Assembly (NCBI GenBank): GCA_021850555.1
Contig: JAJZLX010000257.1
Span: 1 to 19,040 of the forward strand
Source: Pseudomonadota bacterium
Lineage (GTDB): Bacteria; Pseudomonadota; Gammaproteobacteria; Steroidobacterales; Steroidobacteraceae
Length of the DNA: 19,040 nt
Direction: 5' to 3'
Part shown: in pieces, positions 13,518 to 19,040 of the stretch
Numbering within the stretch: position 1 is the stretch's first letter
How the letters are laid out: each line of letters begins with the position of its first letter
Position numbers and translations under genes: made by a program
Notes under the pieces: generated by a model
Seen by the model: only the letters and a program-made list of their open reading frames with translations
What the model was told of the DNA's origin: nothing
Database searches by the model: none

Positions 13518-13661
13518 GTTTCCCCTATCGCACCGCCGCCGGCAAAAAGGCAGAAAAATTTTTTCCATTCCAGATTAACCATAATTAGGCCAGTTCTCGC
13601 CGGAAACCCCGGGGATAAGCCCAATCCCGCTCGATCCCATCTCTGCCCACAAGTCAAACGA

Positions 13662-13676
13662 CGATTCGTTTCCGAA
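13662..13676. repeat. 15-bp direct repeat, copy 1
   Basis: CGATTCGTTTCCGAA. The identical sequence recurs at 13786-13800, 124 bp away. It could be a binding site for a regulator or replication protein. Confidence 0.65.
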
Positions 13677-13785
13677 AACTTGGAAACATCATAAATAGAT
13701 GCTAACCTATTGACCTATCGATGGATTTGAAGAATCCCGGCGCCGCCTCTCGGATCAAGCGTCGGGATACTGCGACAAAACTATG

Positions 13786-13800
13786 CGATTCGTTTCCGAA
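13786..13800. repeat. 15-bp direct repeat, copy 2
   Basis: Identical to 13662-13676, same orientation. Neither copy lies in a supported gene. Confidence 0.65.
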
Positions 13801-14007
13801 GTCGTAAAGCACCGGATCTCAATTGTTTGACGCGGCGCACACACCTGGCCGGCACGGCCAGATCGAGACTCCTTCATCCTGGGGCGGCATCGCCCCTTCA
13901 TAGCCATGCCAATCGAAACTGCTCAACGTCAGACGGATGATCCGATACGGCCAGCTTCGCCGGGCATTGAGGAAATCCACATCCTGGCCGATGAGGGCAG
14001 GAGCTAC

Positions 14008-14910
14008 ATGGCGCGCATGCTCGTAGAGACCTGGATTGCTCTGCCCGGCCATCCCCGCAAGCGCGACACGGCCCGCCAGGCGAGAAAGGCGCATTGGCAG
14101 GCCGTGCAACGGGTGCACGGAGCCGCGCTCGAGTCCCTCCGCTGGGTGGTCGCCGCGGAGCTCGACGGCAAGATAACGAAGGTCGACGGGCACACCCGCG
14201 CGCTGCTCTGGGCCGAGGGTAAACTACCAGCTCCCGCCGAAGTGCTCGCGACCGTCTACCGCTGCAAGGATCTGCGAGAACTCAACGAGCTGCACGCGGC
14301 ATTCGACACGCAGTCGGCCGCCGAGACGGTCTTCGACAAAGTGACCGGCGCGTTCTCGGAACAGGGCCTGGTACTGACCTCGAAACGGCTGCGCAGTGGC
14401 ACGATCGCCGATGCGCTGAGCATCGCCACCCGCGGAGTGGCCCGCGGCCAGGACGCCGAGGGCGGGACGGGCGATGACTTCGATGTCTACGATGCTGTCG
14501 CGCTCTATGCCGATGAGCTGCGACTGCTCGATACGGTCAACCCGCAAAATGAGACGTTCTACACCGGGTTGCTCGCCGCGGCATTTCTTTCCCTGGCCTG
14601 CGATCAGTCGACGCTCGAGTTCTTCCGCGCAATCTCAAACGGCCGTGGCCAGACCCGCGCAGGTCTCATGGACCCAGTCGCCGGTGTCCTCAACATCATC
14701 TCCAAGATGAAGAACCGCCGCGCCAGATTTCGTCTCGAACAGGAGCGTCTCTGTGAGAGCAGCTTAGGCGCGGTGAGGGTGTGGCAGCGCGGCGAGCAGA
14801 CCCCTGGCTACTGGTCGAGCGGCCGTTACGAGCCGCTCGATATCCTTGAAACCGTGCGCAATGTCCGGCAACGGAAAGGCCGCGTCAGCCCGCCCAGCAA
14901 CGCCTCGTGA
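14008..14910 (+). CDS. ParB/sulfiredoxin-fold-like protein
   Basis: 300 residues from ATG 14008, which has GGCAGGAG six bases upstream; the frame extends to ATG 13906, but that start has no RBS. Residues 50-115 (ELDGKITKVDGHTRALLWAE, then PAEVLATVYRCKD, FDTQSAAETVFDK) look like the ParB N-terminal or sulfiredoxin-like fold, where a DGH(R/T)R motif (here D60-G-H-T-R64) binds nucleotide. ParB-type proteins in phages include partition-like, nuclease-like and regulatory members, and the HTH typical of true ParB is not evident. The C-terminal half (MDPVAGVLNIISKMKN, then FRLEQERL) is unrecognised. It is convergent with the receiver gene, with only a weak hairpin (14925-14947) and no T-tract between. 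It could act on the repeats in the region upstream, but that is speculation. Confidence 0.82.
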   Translation: MARMLVETWIALPGHPRKRDTARQARKAHWQAVQRVHGAALESLRWVVAAELDGKITKVDGHTRALLWAEGKLPAPAEVLATVYRCKDLRELNELHAAFDTQSAAETVFDKVTGAFSEQGLVLTSKRLRSGTIADALSIATRGVARGQDAEGGTGDDFDVYDAVALYADELRLLDTVNPQNETFYTGLLAAAFLSLACDQSTLEFFRAISNGRGQTRAGLMDPVAGVLNIISKMKNRRARFRLEQERLCESSLGAVRVWQRGEQTPGYWSSGRYEPLDILETVRNVRQRKGRVSPPSNAS

Positions 14911-14971
14911 GCCGCCGCGGGCAGCCGGCGCATCCCCGACACGCCGGTCCAAGGTGTGACGGGATGGAGGG

Positions 14972-16036
14972 TCAGGCGCCGCCCCGATTGTCGTCCTCGC
15001 CCAGCAGTCGGGCCCACTCGTCGTCAGACAGCCCAGGCCGGTGCGCCTCGATCACCGCCGCGCGCAGATGCCGCGCCGCCTGGCGTGTCTGCCCGCGCTC
15101 GAGCGTATATTGCGCCGCGCGCACCCGACCGAAGAGTTCCGCCATCTCGCTCTCCTGCCGAACCGAACGATCAGCACTGGCGACGCACGCCTGCTGCCGC
15201 AGGACCCGTGCGCAGATCTCAGGCAGACTGCGCGTATCGACAGGCTTGGGCAGATAATCCACCGCCCCGGTGAGCATCAGCTTCAGATACACCCCGGTTG
15301 CCGCAGGCTCGGTGAACACGATCACGGGCTGACGCGGATTCTCGCGCAGCAGTTCGGACAGTACCGGCTCGCCGCCCGCCCGGGACAGCTGCAAATCGAG
15401 CAGCACCAGATCGTGCCGTTGCGCCCGCCACAGCGAGAGCGCCCCTTCCGCGGTGTCTGTCGCCCCAACGCGATAGTGTTTGTGCAGCACGAGCACTGTC
15501 CCAAGCGCCACAGCGGGATCGTCCATCACAACGAGCACTGAATGCCGGCGGACTCCGGCGCGCGCCATGGCGAGCGCGGCGCGCAGCGCCTGCGGGTCGT
15601 CCTCGGTCACAAGCCAGGTATGCGCATCGAGGGTCGGCTCGAGCGCGTCCTTCTCGACTTCAGAGCACAATACGAATACCGGCGCTGTCTCGAACCCAAA
15701 TCGCCCTGAGCGCACCATTCGGATCCAGCGCCAGCAATCGGTATCCCCGAGCCACTGGCGGGTGATCACCGCATCGAACCGTCTCCGCGCGAAACTCGTA
15801 AGCGCTTCGAGCCCACTCCCCTTCTCGGTCGCACGGATCGGCAAAGCACAGCCAAGCTCGCGGGCGAGGTGCAGGCTGTTTTGCACATCCGGGTCGATGA
15901 TGAGCACCTCAAACGTGCTCTGCGCATCGCCCGGTGGCCCATCCTCGCCGACCCCGGTAATCCGCATATCGCCACCGGTCATTTCACGCACCTCCATCCC
16001 TCCCGGAACCTGAACCACCAGATCCAGGGCGGCCAT
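14972..16036 (-). CDS. Tandem response-regulator receiver (REC) protein
   Basis: 354 residues from ATG 16036 (AAGG eight bases upstream). GTG 16042 and an ATG about 60 bp further in, with a good GGAGG, are alternatives. Two REC-like domains are visible. The second (about 164-280) has all key residues: an acidic pair in VLVVMDDP, phosphoacceptor Asp214 in DLVLLDLQL, Thr242 in VIVFTE and Lys264 in DYLPKPV. The first (about 43-158) keeps the fold pattern (FEVLIIDPDVQN) but has Thr-Arg where the phosphoacceptor should be (DAVITRQW), so it looks like a pseudo-receiver. The C-terminal 70 residues are helical (RVRAAQYTLERGQTRQAARH) with no recognisable DNA-binding or enzymatic output. Receiver proteins are phosphorylated by histidine kinases; none is visible here, so it may tap a host pathway. 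No standard promoter element precedes it. Confidence 0.85.
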   Translation of the reverse strand: MAALDLVVQVPGGMEVREMTGGDMRITGVGEDGPPGDAQSTFEVLIIDPDVQNSLHLARELGCALPIRATEKGSGLEALTSFARRRFDAVITRQWLGDTDCWRWIRMVRSGRFGFETAPVFVLCSEVEKDALEPTLDAHTWLVTEDDPQALRAALAMARAGVRRHSVLVVMDDPAVALGTVLVLHKHYRVGATDTAEGALSLWRAQRHDLVLLDLQLSRAGGEPVLSELLRENPRQPVIVFTEPAATGVYLKLMLTGAVDYLPKPVDTRSLPEICARVLRQQACVASADRSVRQESEMAELFGRVRAAQYTLERGQTRQAARHLRAAVIEAHRPGLSDDEWARLLGEDDNRGGA

Positions 16037-16320
16037 CGGCACAACCTTCGACGCGCTAGGCCAAGAACACGGGATAATCTGGCGAACCGGTCACAAGAGC
16101 AATCGCTCAGCCGCGAGGCCGGATCGGATTTTACCTAATCCGGGGAAACGTACCAGGGCCGATACAACAGCATTCCCGCGCGCACATCCGATTTGTCTGA
16201 GGTACGCGACAGCTCCCGTCCCTCTAGACCCAAGGGCCCACGATCAGGCCTAGACGCAGGCGTCCTGCATCTCGCCTGAAAAGGATTTTGCCACCCGATT
16301 ACATAGAGGGAGAGGGAGGC
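16037..16320. other. Intergenic region between divergent genes
   Basis: About 280 bp without a supported gene. The only structure seen is a dyad CGGATT-TTACCT-AATCCG (about 16125-16142). No copy of the phage promoter element is present, although TACATAG (16299-16305) just before the downstream gene is a faint match to its core. Confidence 0.4.
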
Positions 16321-16506
16321 ATGATGATCTTATTCGTCGCAATTTTGCTGGTGGGCGCGTACTCGATCGGGCATCTGCTCTGGGCGATTATCGCCTGGGA
16401 GGTCCGCTGGGATCTGCGCTTGATTCGTCTCGTGATACACGCCGCCTTATTCGGCGCCGCGGCCGCGATCTTCGCGCTGCTCTGGGCAGGACGCCTCACC
16501 TTCTGA
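16321..16506 (+). CDS. Small membrane protein with two transmembrane helices
   Basis: 61 residues from ATG 16321 (GGGAGG immediately upstream; the adjacent ATG at 16324 is equivalent). A longer frame from 16288 would read through the purine-rich RBS. It has two hydrophobic segments: MMILFVAILLVGAYSIGHLL (about 1-20) and VIHAALFGAAAAIFALLW (about 39-56), joined by a polar loop with charges of both signs (WEVRWDLRLIR). Size and topology would fit a class II holin or a small inner-membrane accessory protein, but neither is proved and no lysis cluster surrounds it. It lies on the same strand as, and 95 bp before, the next gene, which has its own promoter element. Confidence 0.68.
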   Translation: MMILFVAILLVGAYSIGHLLWAIIAWEVRWDLRLIRLVIHAALFGAAAAIFALLWAGRLTF

Positions 16507-16561
16507 ACAGCCCACATGCCTTCCTTGCTCTGCATGCGCAGGAAGAATTTTTCCGCCCCGC

Positions 16562-16582
16562 TCGCTATAGACCGGCAGGTCA
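16562..16582 (+). promoter_or_regulatory. Phage promoter-like element, plus-strand copy
   Basis: TCGCTATAG, ACCGGC, AGGTCACTAG on the plus strand, 19 nt before ATG 16602. It is the only plus-strand copy and the decisive one for orientation: the element turns with the gene. Confidence 0.8.
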
Positions 16583-16601
16583 CTAGAAAACGAGGTCGGA
16601 A

Positions 16602-16961
16602 ATGTCCATACATGCGAAACTCGAGCAGCTGATCAGGATAATCGCGCACGCCGTACGCTCGAGCGGGCTGTCTCAATTGCCGCTGATCGTGTGCGCCACG
16701 GCGCAGATGCGCGATGCAGTCCGGGATCCTTCCGTGGCGAAGCGCGTCGAGGAAAGCCTGCTTCACCTGCATGCTGGCGCGCCCGAATCGGCCCGCGGCT
16801 TGCTGCGCTCGATGGCCTGGATCGCCCGTAGCGTGAACCTCGACAGCACGACGCTCGCGGAGCTTGCGATCCCGCGGCTCTGTGCCGAGTCGGTCAAGAT
16901 CGCCGAGATCGAGTGGCAAGGAAATTTTATTTCACACGCATCGAAGGCCGTAGCGGCCTGA
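16602..16961 (+). CDS. Unknown protein, 119 residues
   Basis: Mostly helical, starting MSIHAKLEQLIRIIAHAVRS and ending NFISHASKAVAA. Two helical runs are separated by a Pro/Gly-poor middle (VAKRVEESLLHLHAG, then LLRSMAWIARSVNLDSTTLAELAIP). I do not recognise a family. ATG 16602 has GAGGTCGG about 8 nt upstream and the plus-strand promoter element 19 nt before it. It is closed by the strong terminator 16968-16995, so it is a complete single-gene unit on the minority strand. Confidence 0.8.
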   Translation: MSIHAKLEQLIRIIAHAVRSSGLSQLPLIVCATAQMRDAVRDPSVAKRVEESLLHLHAGAPESARGLLRSMAWIARSVNLDSTTLAELAIPRLCAESVKIAEIEWQGNFISHASKAVAA

Positions 16962-16967
16962 CTTCAC

Positions 16968-16995
16968 GCCCGGGCACTCGCCCGGGCTTTCCTTT
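16968..16995 (+). terminator. Terminator of the 16602-16961 gene
   Basis: Two GCCCGGGC arms (each self-complementary) around ACTC give an 8-bp stem, followed by TTTCCTTT on the plus strand. Confidence 0.8.
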
Positions 16996-17030
16996 GCCCC
17001 ATCGCCGCAAACCCAAAAAAAAGCGCCGAT

Positions 17031-17057
17031 AAAAATGCCGCCCCAGGTGGGGCGGCA
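17031..17057 (-). terminator. Terminator of the SLOG-like gene
   Basis: TGCCGCCCC and GGGGCGGCA form a perfect 9-bp stem with an AGGT loop. On the minus strand TTTTTATC follows. Confidence 0.86.
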
Positions 17058-17068
17058 CGTACGAAAGA

Positions 17069-17878
17069 TCATCCCGCAAGCGCCAGCCCCCCCTGGCCGC
17101 GCTCCTCGAGCACGCCCAGTGGAAGCACGACAGAGAGTCCTTTGAGCCACTCGCGCAGTGCCGCGCTCCGTCCCGCCTTGCCGAGGTTAAACACCGGCAC
17201 GCCGTGCCGTTCGGCGAGCTCGATCGCCGTGCCTGTACCGCCCGTACGGGCGGTACGCGCGTGCGCCGACTCACACCCCTCCCCCGTCCAGCAGACCAGG
17301 AACAGCGATGGGGCATCGAGATTGAGCCCGAGCACCTGGTAGCAGTTCCGTCCATGCAGCTTGCGCGCGGCCGGCGAGAGCCGATGCCAGGACGGATGGA
17401 CCCGGCGCGCCACGTCGAGCGCGCGGCCCTCCACCGTATAAAGGGGGGAGGAATTGCCGTTGAACCCACGCCACGGCAGATAAATCTGCATTCGCGATCC
17501 GTCGACGCATCGAGCGCCACTCTCGAACGCGGTATCTGCGCCCTCGGCACCGCCCGAGCGCAAAATGAACCCAGCACGCGCAAGACAGGCCGCGAGTGCC
17601 TCCATCTGCCGGAGCACCGGCTCCGGAGTTTTCCGCGATCCGACGCCGGTGTAATACCGCTCCAGGCTCTGTGCCGCTCCCGCCCGACCGCTCTTGCGAA
17701 AATCCGCCCGTCTCATCGGCGTGCCGCCGTTGCACTCGGCGCACCGCCAGGCGTCCCAGAACGCACGATCCTCCGCGTACTCCCCTTCAGATATATCCCA
17801 GCAGAGCTGGATCCCGCATTCGTTGCACACCGGGGTGACCCCGCCCAGCAATGTCCCGCGATTGACCAGTACACCCAC
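17069..17878 (-). CDS. Zinc-ribbon plus SLOG (DprA/LOG-like) protein
   Basis: 269 residues. The N-terminus has two Cys pairs, C18-x2-C21 and C46-x2-C49, a probable zinc ribbon. From about residue 75 a Rossmann-like SLOG fold follows: YYTGVGSRKTPEPV, then RAGFILRSGGAEGAD (101-115), CWTGEGCES, and TGGTGTAIELAERHGVPVFN (211-230), where the GTGTA loop and the following helix bind nucleotide or nucleic acid in DprA and LOG-type proteins. DprA loads RecA onto single-stranded DNA; other SLOG proteins sense nucleotides in defence systems or cleave nucleotide monophosphates. A RecA gene lies 1 kb away, which makes a recombination role tempting but unproved. The start is GTG 17878, with GGGAG upstream and the promoter element 18 nt before it. 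Confidence 0.85.
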   Translation of the reverse strand: MGVLVNRGTLLGGVTPVCNECGIQLCWDISEGEYAEDRAFWDAWRCAECNGGTPMRRADFRKSGRAGAAQSLERYYTGVGSRKTPEPVLRQMEALAACLARAGFILRSGGAEGADTAFESGARCVDGSRMQIYLPWRGFNGNSSPLYTVEGRALDVARRVHPSWHRLSPAARKLHGRNCYQVLGLNLDAPSLFLVCWTGEGCESAHARTARTGGTGTAIELAERHGVPVFNLGKAGRSAALREWLKGLSVVLPLGVLEERGQGGLALAG

Positions 17879-17896
17879 GACAGTCTCCCGATCTAA

Positions 17897-17916
17897 TGAC
17901 CTAATATCTATAGGTA
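17897..17916 (-). promoter_or_regulatory. Phage promoter-like element, copy 8 (SLOG gene)
   Basis: The minus strand reads TACCTATAG, ATATT, AGGTCATTAG, 18 nt before GTG 17878. The variable spacer is five bases, the shortest seen, and TCG is replaced by TAC. Confidence 0.7.
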
Positions 17917-18032
17917 GAGATAACTCGGCGCTCTCGTGCCCCGCCTTGGGCGACCCGTCAATTGACGCACAGCCCGATCGGATAACGACGACCCGACGCC
18001 CGTGGGATAAACCGACAAACTTCCGACCCTGG

Positions 18033-18053
18033 CACAGTATAAAAACACAGTAT
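18033..18053. repeat. Short direct repeat CACAGTAT
   Basis: CACAGTAT at 18033-18040 and 18046-18053, separated by AAAAA (13-bp period). It lies upstream of the HTH-protein gene and could be an operator; it is too short to be certain. Confidence 0.35.
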
Positions 18054-18165
18054 CGCCACCGAATCGGATAAATTGATATGATTGGTCAAGTCATCGACAT
18101 ACTCTTGCGAGGCGCGGGCTCCTTCCGCTGAACACAACCTCGCCCATCTGGAATGGGATAGCATC

Positions 18166-18885
18166 ATGAAAAAGACCGAAACGTCCGCCAGGACGGCCGG
18201 AGCAAAACCCGAACTCTATCGGCGGCTAAAAATCCGCACCCAGGAGGGAAAGCTCTCAACCGTGAGCATTGATCCGGGCTTTTACCGGATGGTTGAGCAT
18301 AAAGTCGGTGCGGACAGAGCTATCACCGTCGCGCGCAACGCGGCCCTCCGATACGATTCGGTAAGGACCAACGCGAAGCGCAGCGCCTACGTCGTGCAGC
18401 AGCTGCGCAGCACCTTCGGAATTGGCCGGCCGGATCAACCTGCCGCCCTCGGGAGGAAGAACAAGTACAGTTACGTCACGATACGGGTGCGCGATGCCCA
18501 GGGGAACATCACCTCTGCGAGCCTGCCGCCGCGGTTACTCAGCCGCATACGGCGCAAGCTCAATGATGAGCAGATCCGCACCATCGCCAATGATGCCGCC
18601 GCGGCCCACGATCCGACTTCGATCTTCACCCGCAGCGAACACATCAAGCGAACGCTTCTGACGCACATCGGGCAGAAAGTGCCCTCCGAACTTCAGCTGT
18701 TCAGGCGTAAATTCCACCTCACAACCGTCCAGCTCGCATCGATGTTGCACGTCGCCCCAAGCGATATAAAGCGTTGGGAAGAGCGCAACGAAATCGAATC
18801 AGGGCCGGCCAGGATGATCATCAATATGCTCTGGCGGGAACAGCTGAGCCTCTCGATGCTTCTCAAGACAAAGCGGCCAGACTAG
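18166..18885 (+). CDS. Putative DNA-binding protein: duplicated domain plus C-terminal HTH
   Basis: 239 residues from ATG 18166 (weak GGGATAG upstream). The frame reaches back to 18082, but the added residues look noncoding. Residues 18-82 and 101-167 are an internal duplication: LKIRTQEGKLSTVSIDPGFY matches VTIRVRDAQGNITSASLPPR, followed in each by a helix (VARNAALRYD and IANDAAAAHD). The C-terminus (180-210, RKFHLTTVQLASMLHVAPSD then IKRWEERN) is a Cro/CI or XRE-like helix-turn-helix. It is probably a regulator or DNA-organising protein; the repeated domain I do not recognise. It lacks the phage promoter element. Its end overlaps the end of the convergent RecA gene by 23 bp. Confidence 0.8.
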   Translation: MKKTETSARTAGAKPELYRRLKIRTQEGKLSTVSIDPGFYRMVEHKVGADRAITVARNAALRYDSVRTNAKRSAYVVQQLRSTFGIGRPDQPAALGRKNKYSYVTIRVRDAQGNITSASLPPRLLSRIRRKLNDEQIRTIANDAAAAHDPTSIFTRSEHIKRTLLTHIGQKVPSELQLFRRKFHLTTVQLASMLHVAPSDIKRWEERNEIESGPARMIINMLWREQLSLSMLLKTKRPD

Positions 18886-19039
18886 ATTCCGGTACGAGCA
18901 CGATATCAGATTCGCCCGCAGAGCTCGCAACCGGCTTTGCCTCGAGCAGCCGAGCGCGCAGCGCCGCAGCGATTTCGCTCGCGATCTGAGGGTTGTTCTT
19001 GAGGAACGCGAGGGCGTTCTCCTTGCCCTGACCGATCCG
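18863..19039 (-). CDS. recA: RecA recombinase, C-terminal 58 residues (cut by the window edge)
   Basis: The minus strand reads RIGQGKENALAFLKNNPQ, then IASEIAAALRARLLEAKP, and ends at TGA (18865-18863). This matches the C-terminal domain of bacterial RecA (E. coli [20 protein letters not shown]), after the ATPase core, which lies beyond the right edge. RecA forms filaments on single-stranded DNA and catalyses strand exchange. Its resemblance to the bacterial type, rather than T4 UvsX, suggests acquisition from a host. The tail is short and contains acidic residues (GESDIVLVPE). It is convergent with, and overlaps by 23 bp, the HTH-protein gene; no separate terminator is visible between them. 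Confidence 0.93.
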   Translation of the reverse strand, partial: RIGQGKENALAFLKNNPQIASEIAAALRARLLEAKPVASSAGESDIVLVPESSLAALS

Positions 19040-19040
19040 C

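Larger units (their letters stand above)
13518..14007. other. Divergent intergenic region with repeated sites
   Basis: About 490 bp between the divergent genes starting at 13517 (-) and 14008 (+). It holds a 15-bp direct repeat (13662-13676 and 13786-13800), the dyad GTTTCC-N8-GGAAAC starting at about 13667, an orphan AGGTCAATAG box without the CTATAG half (13706-13715, minus), a 6-bp dyad CTGGCC-N5-GGCCAG (13845-13861) and a hairpin GGGGCG-GCAT-CGCCCC (13881-13896). It is locally AT-richer near 13680-13735. It may be a control region or an origin. An open frame from 13906 extends into it but lacks an RBS. Confidence 0.5.

Noticed and set aside
14925..14947. Hairpin CCGGCG-N11-CGCCGG as terminator between the ParB-like and receiver genes
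   Set aside because: Long loop and no T-tract on either strand.
1..19040. tRNA, rRNA, insertion sequence and integrase genes
   Set aside because: I looked for tRNA T-loop signatures and cloverleafs in the gaps, and for transposase or integrase motifs, and saw none.

Overview
The window looks like part of the genome of a large double-stranded DNA phage, or a closely related phage-like replicon, infecting a GC-rich, probably proteobacterial host. The evidence is gene content: an rIIA-like GHKL ATPase next to an rIIB-like protein, a family A DNA polymerase without the bacterial 5'-3' nuclease domain, a DnaQ-type exonuclease, a type IA topoisomerase without zinc fingers, a bacterial-type RecA (its C-terminus runs off the right edge), a lytic transglycosylase and many small unrecognised genes. 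No tRNA, rRNA, transposase, integrase, structural or cas gene is visible. The exact phage and host cannot be named from sequence alone.

Layout, left to right. 1-315: C-terminally truncated unknown gene (-). 451-1230: protein with a RecJ-like DHH motif (-). 1390-2073: unknown (+). 2120-2698: lytic transglycosylase (-). 2800-5202: DNA polymerase (-). 5203-5745: noncoding block holding three perfect 35-bp direct repeats at an exact 66-bp period, a candidate mini CRISPR array, with its own downstream terminator. 5746-7128: three-gene operon, small protein, DnaQ-like exonuclease, small protein (-). 7240-8436: rIIB-like (-). 8541-10901: rIIA-like (-). 11013-12656: topoisomerase IA (-). 12786-13517: two-gene unit with a PD-(D/E)XK-like protein (-). 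14008-14910: ParB-like protein (+). 14972-16036: tandem response-regulator receiver protein (-). 16321-16506: small two-helix membrane protein (+). 16602-16961: unknown (+). 17069-17878: zinc-ribbon plus SLOG/DprA-like protein (-). 18166-18885: duplicated-domain protein with a C-terminal HTH (+). 18863-19039: RecA C-terminus (-).

Two structures go beyond the gene list. First, ten units are preceded by the same bipartite element, TCGCTATAG - 5 to 7 nt - AGGTCA (or AGGACA), always pointing at the gene and lying 18-26 nt before the chosen start codon, including the one copy on the + strand. This is very probably the phage's own promoter class. It usually follows directly on the rho-independent terminator of the next gene upstream, so much of the region is built from single-gene transcription units. 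Second, the repeat array lies between two minus-strand terminators, with no convincing gene in between. It therefore looks like a separately transcribed noncoding RNA locus, and each repeat carries a short hairpin and the CGCTATA core of the promoter element.

Functionally the window is mostly a replication, recombination and nucleic-acid-processing module (polymerase, proofreading-type exonuclease, topoisomerase, RecA, nuclease-like proteins), with host-interaction functions (rIIA/rIIB, transglycosylase, receiver protein, SLOG protein) mixed in. Start codons were set from ribosome-binding sites and from the promoter element. In several cases this gives a shorter gene than the longest open frame.
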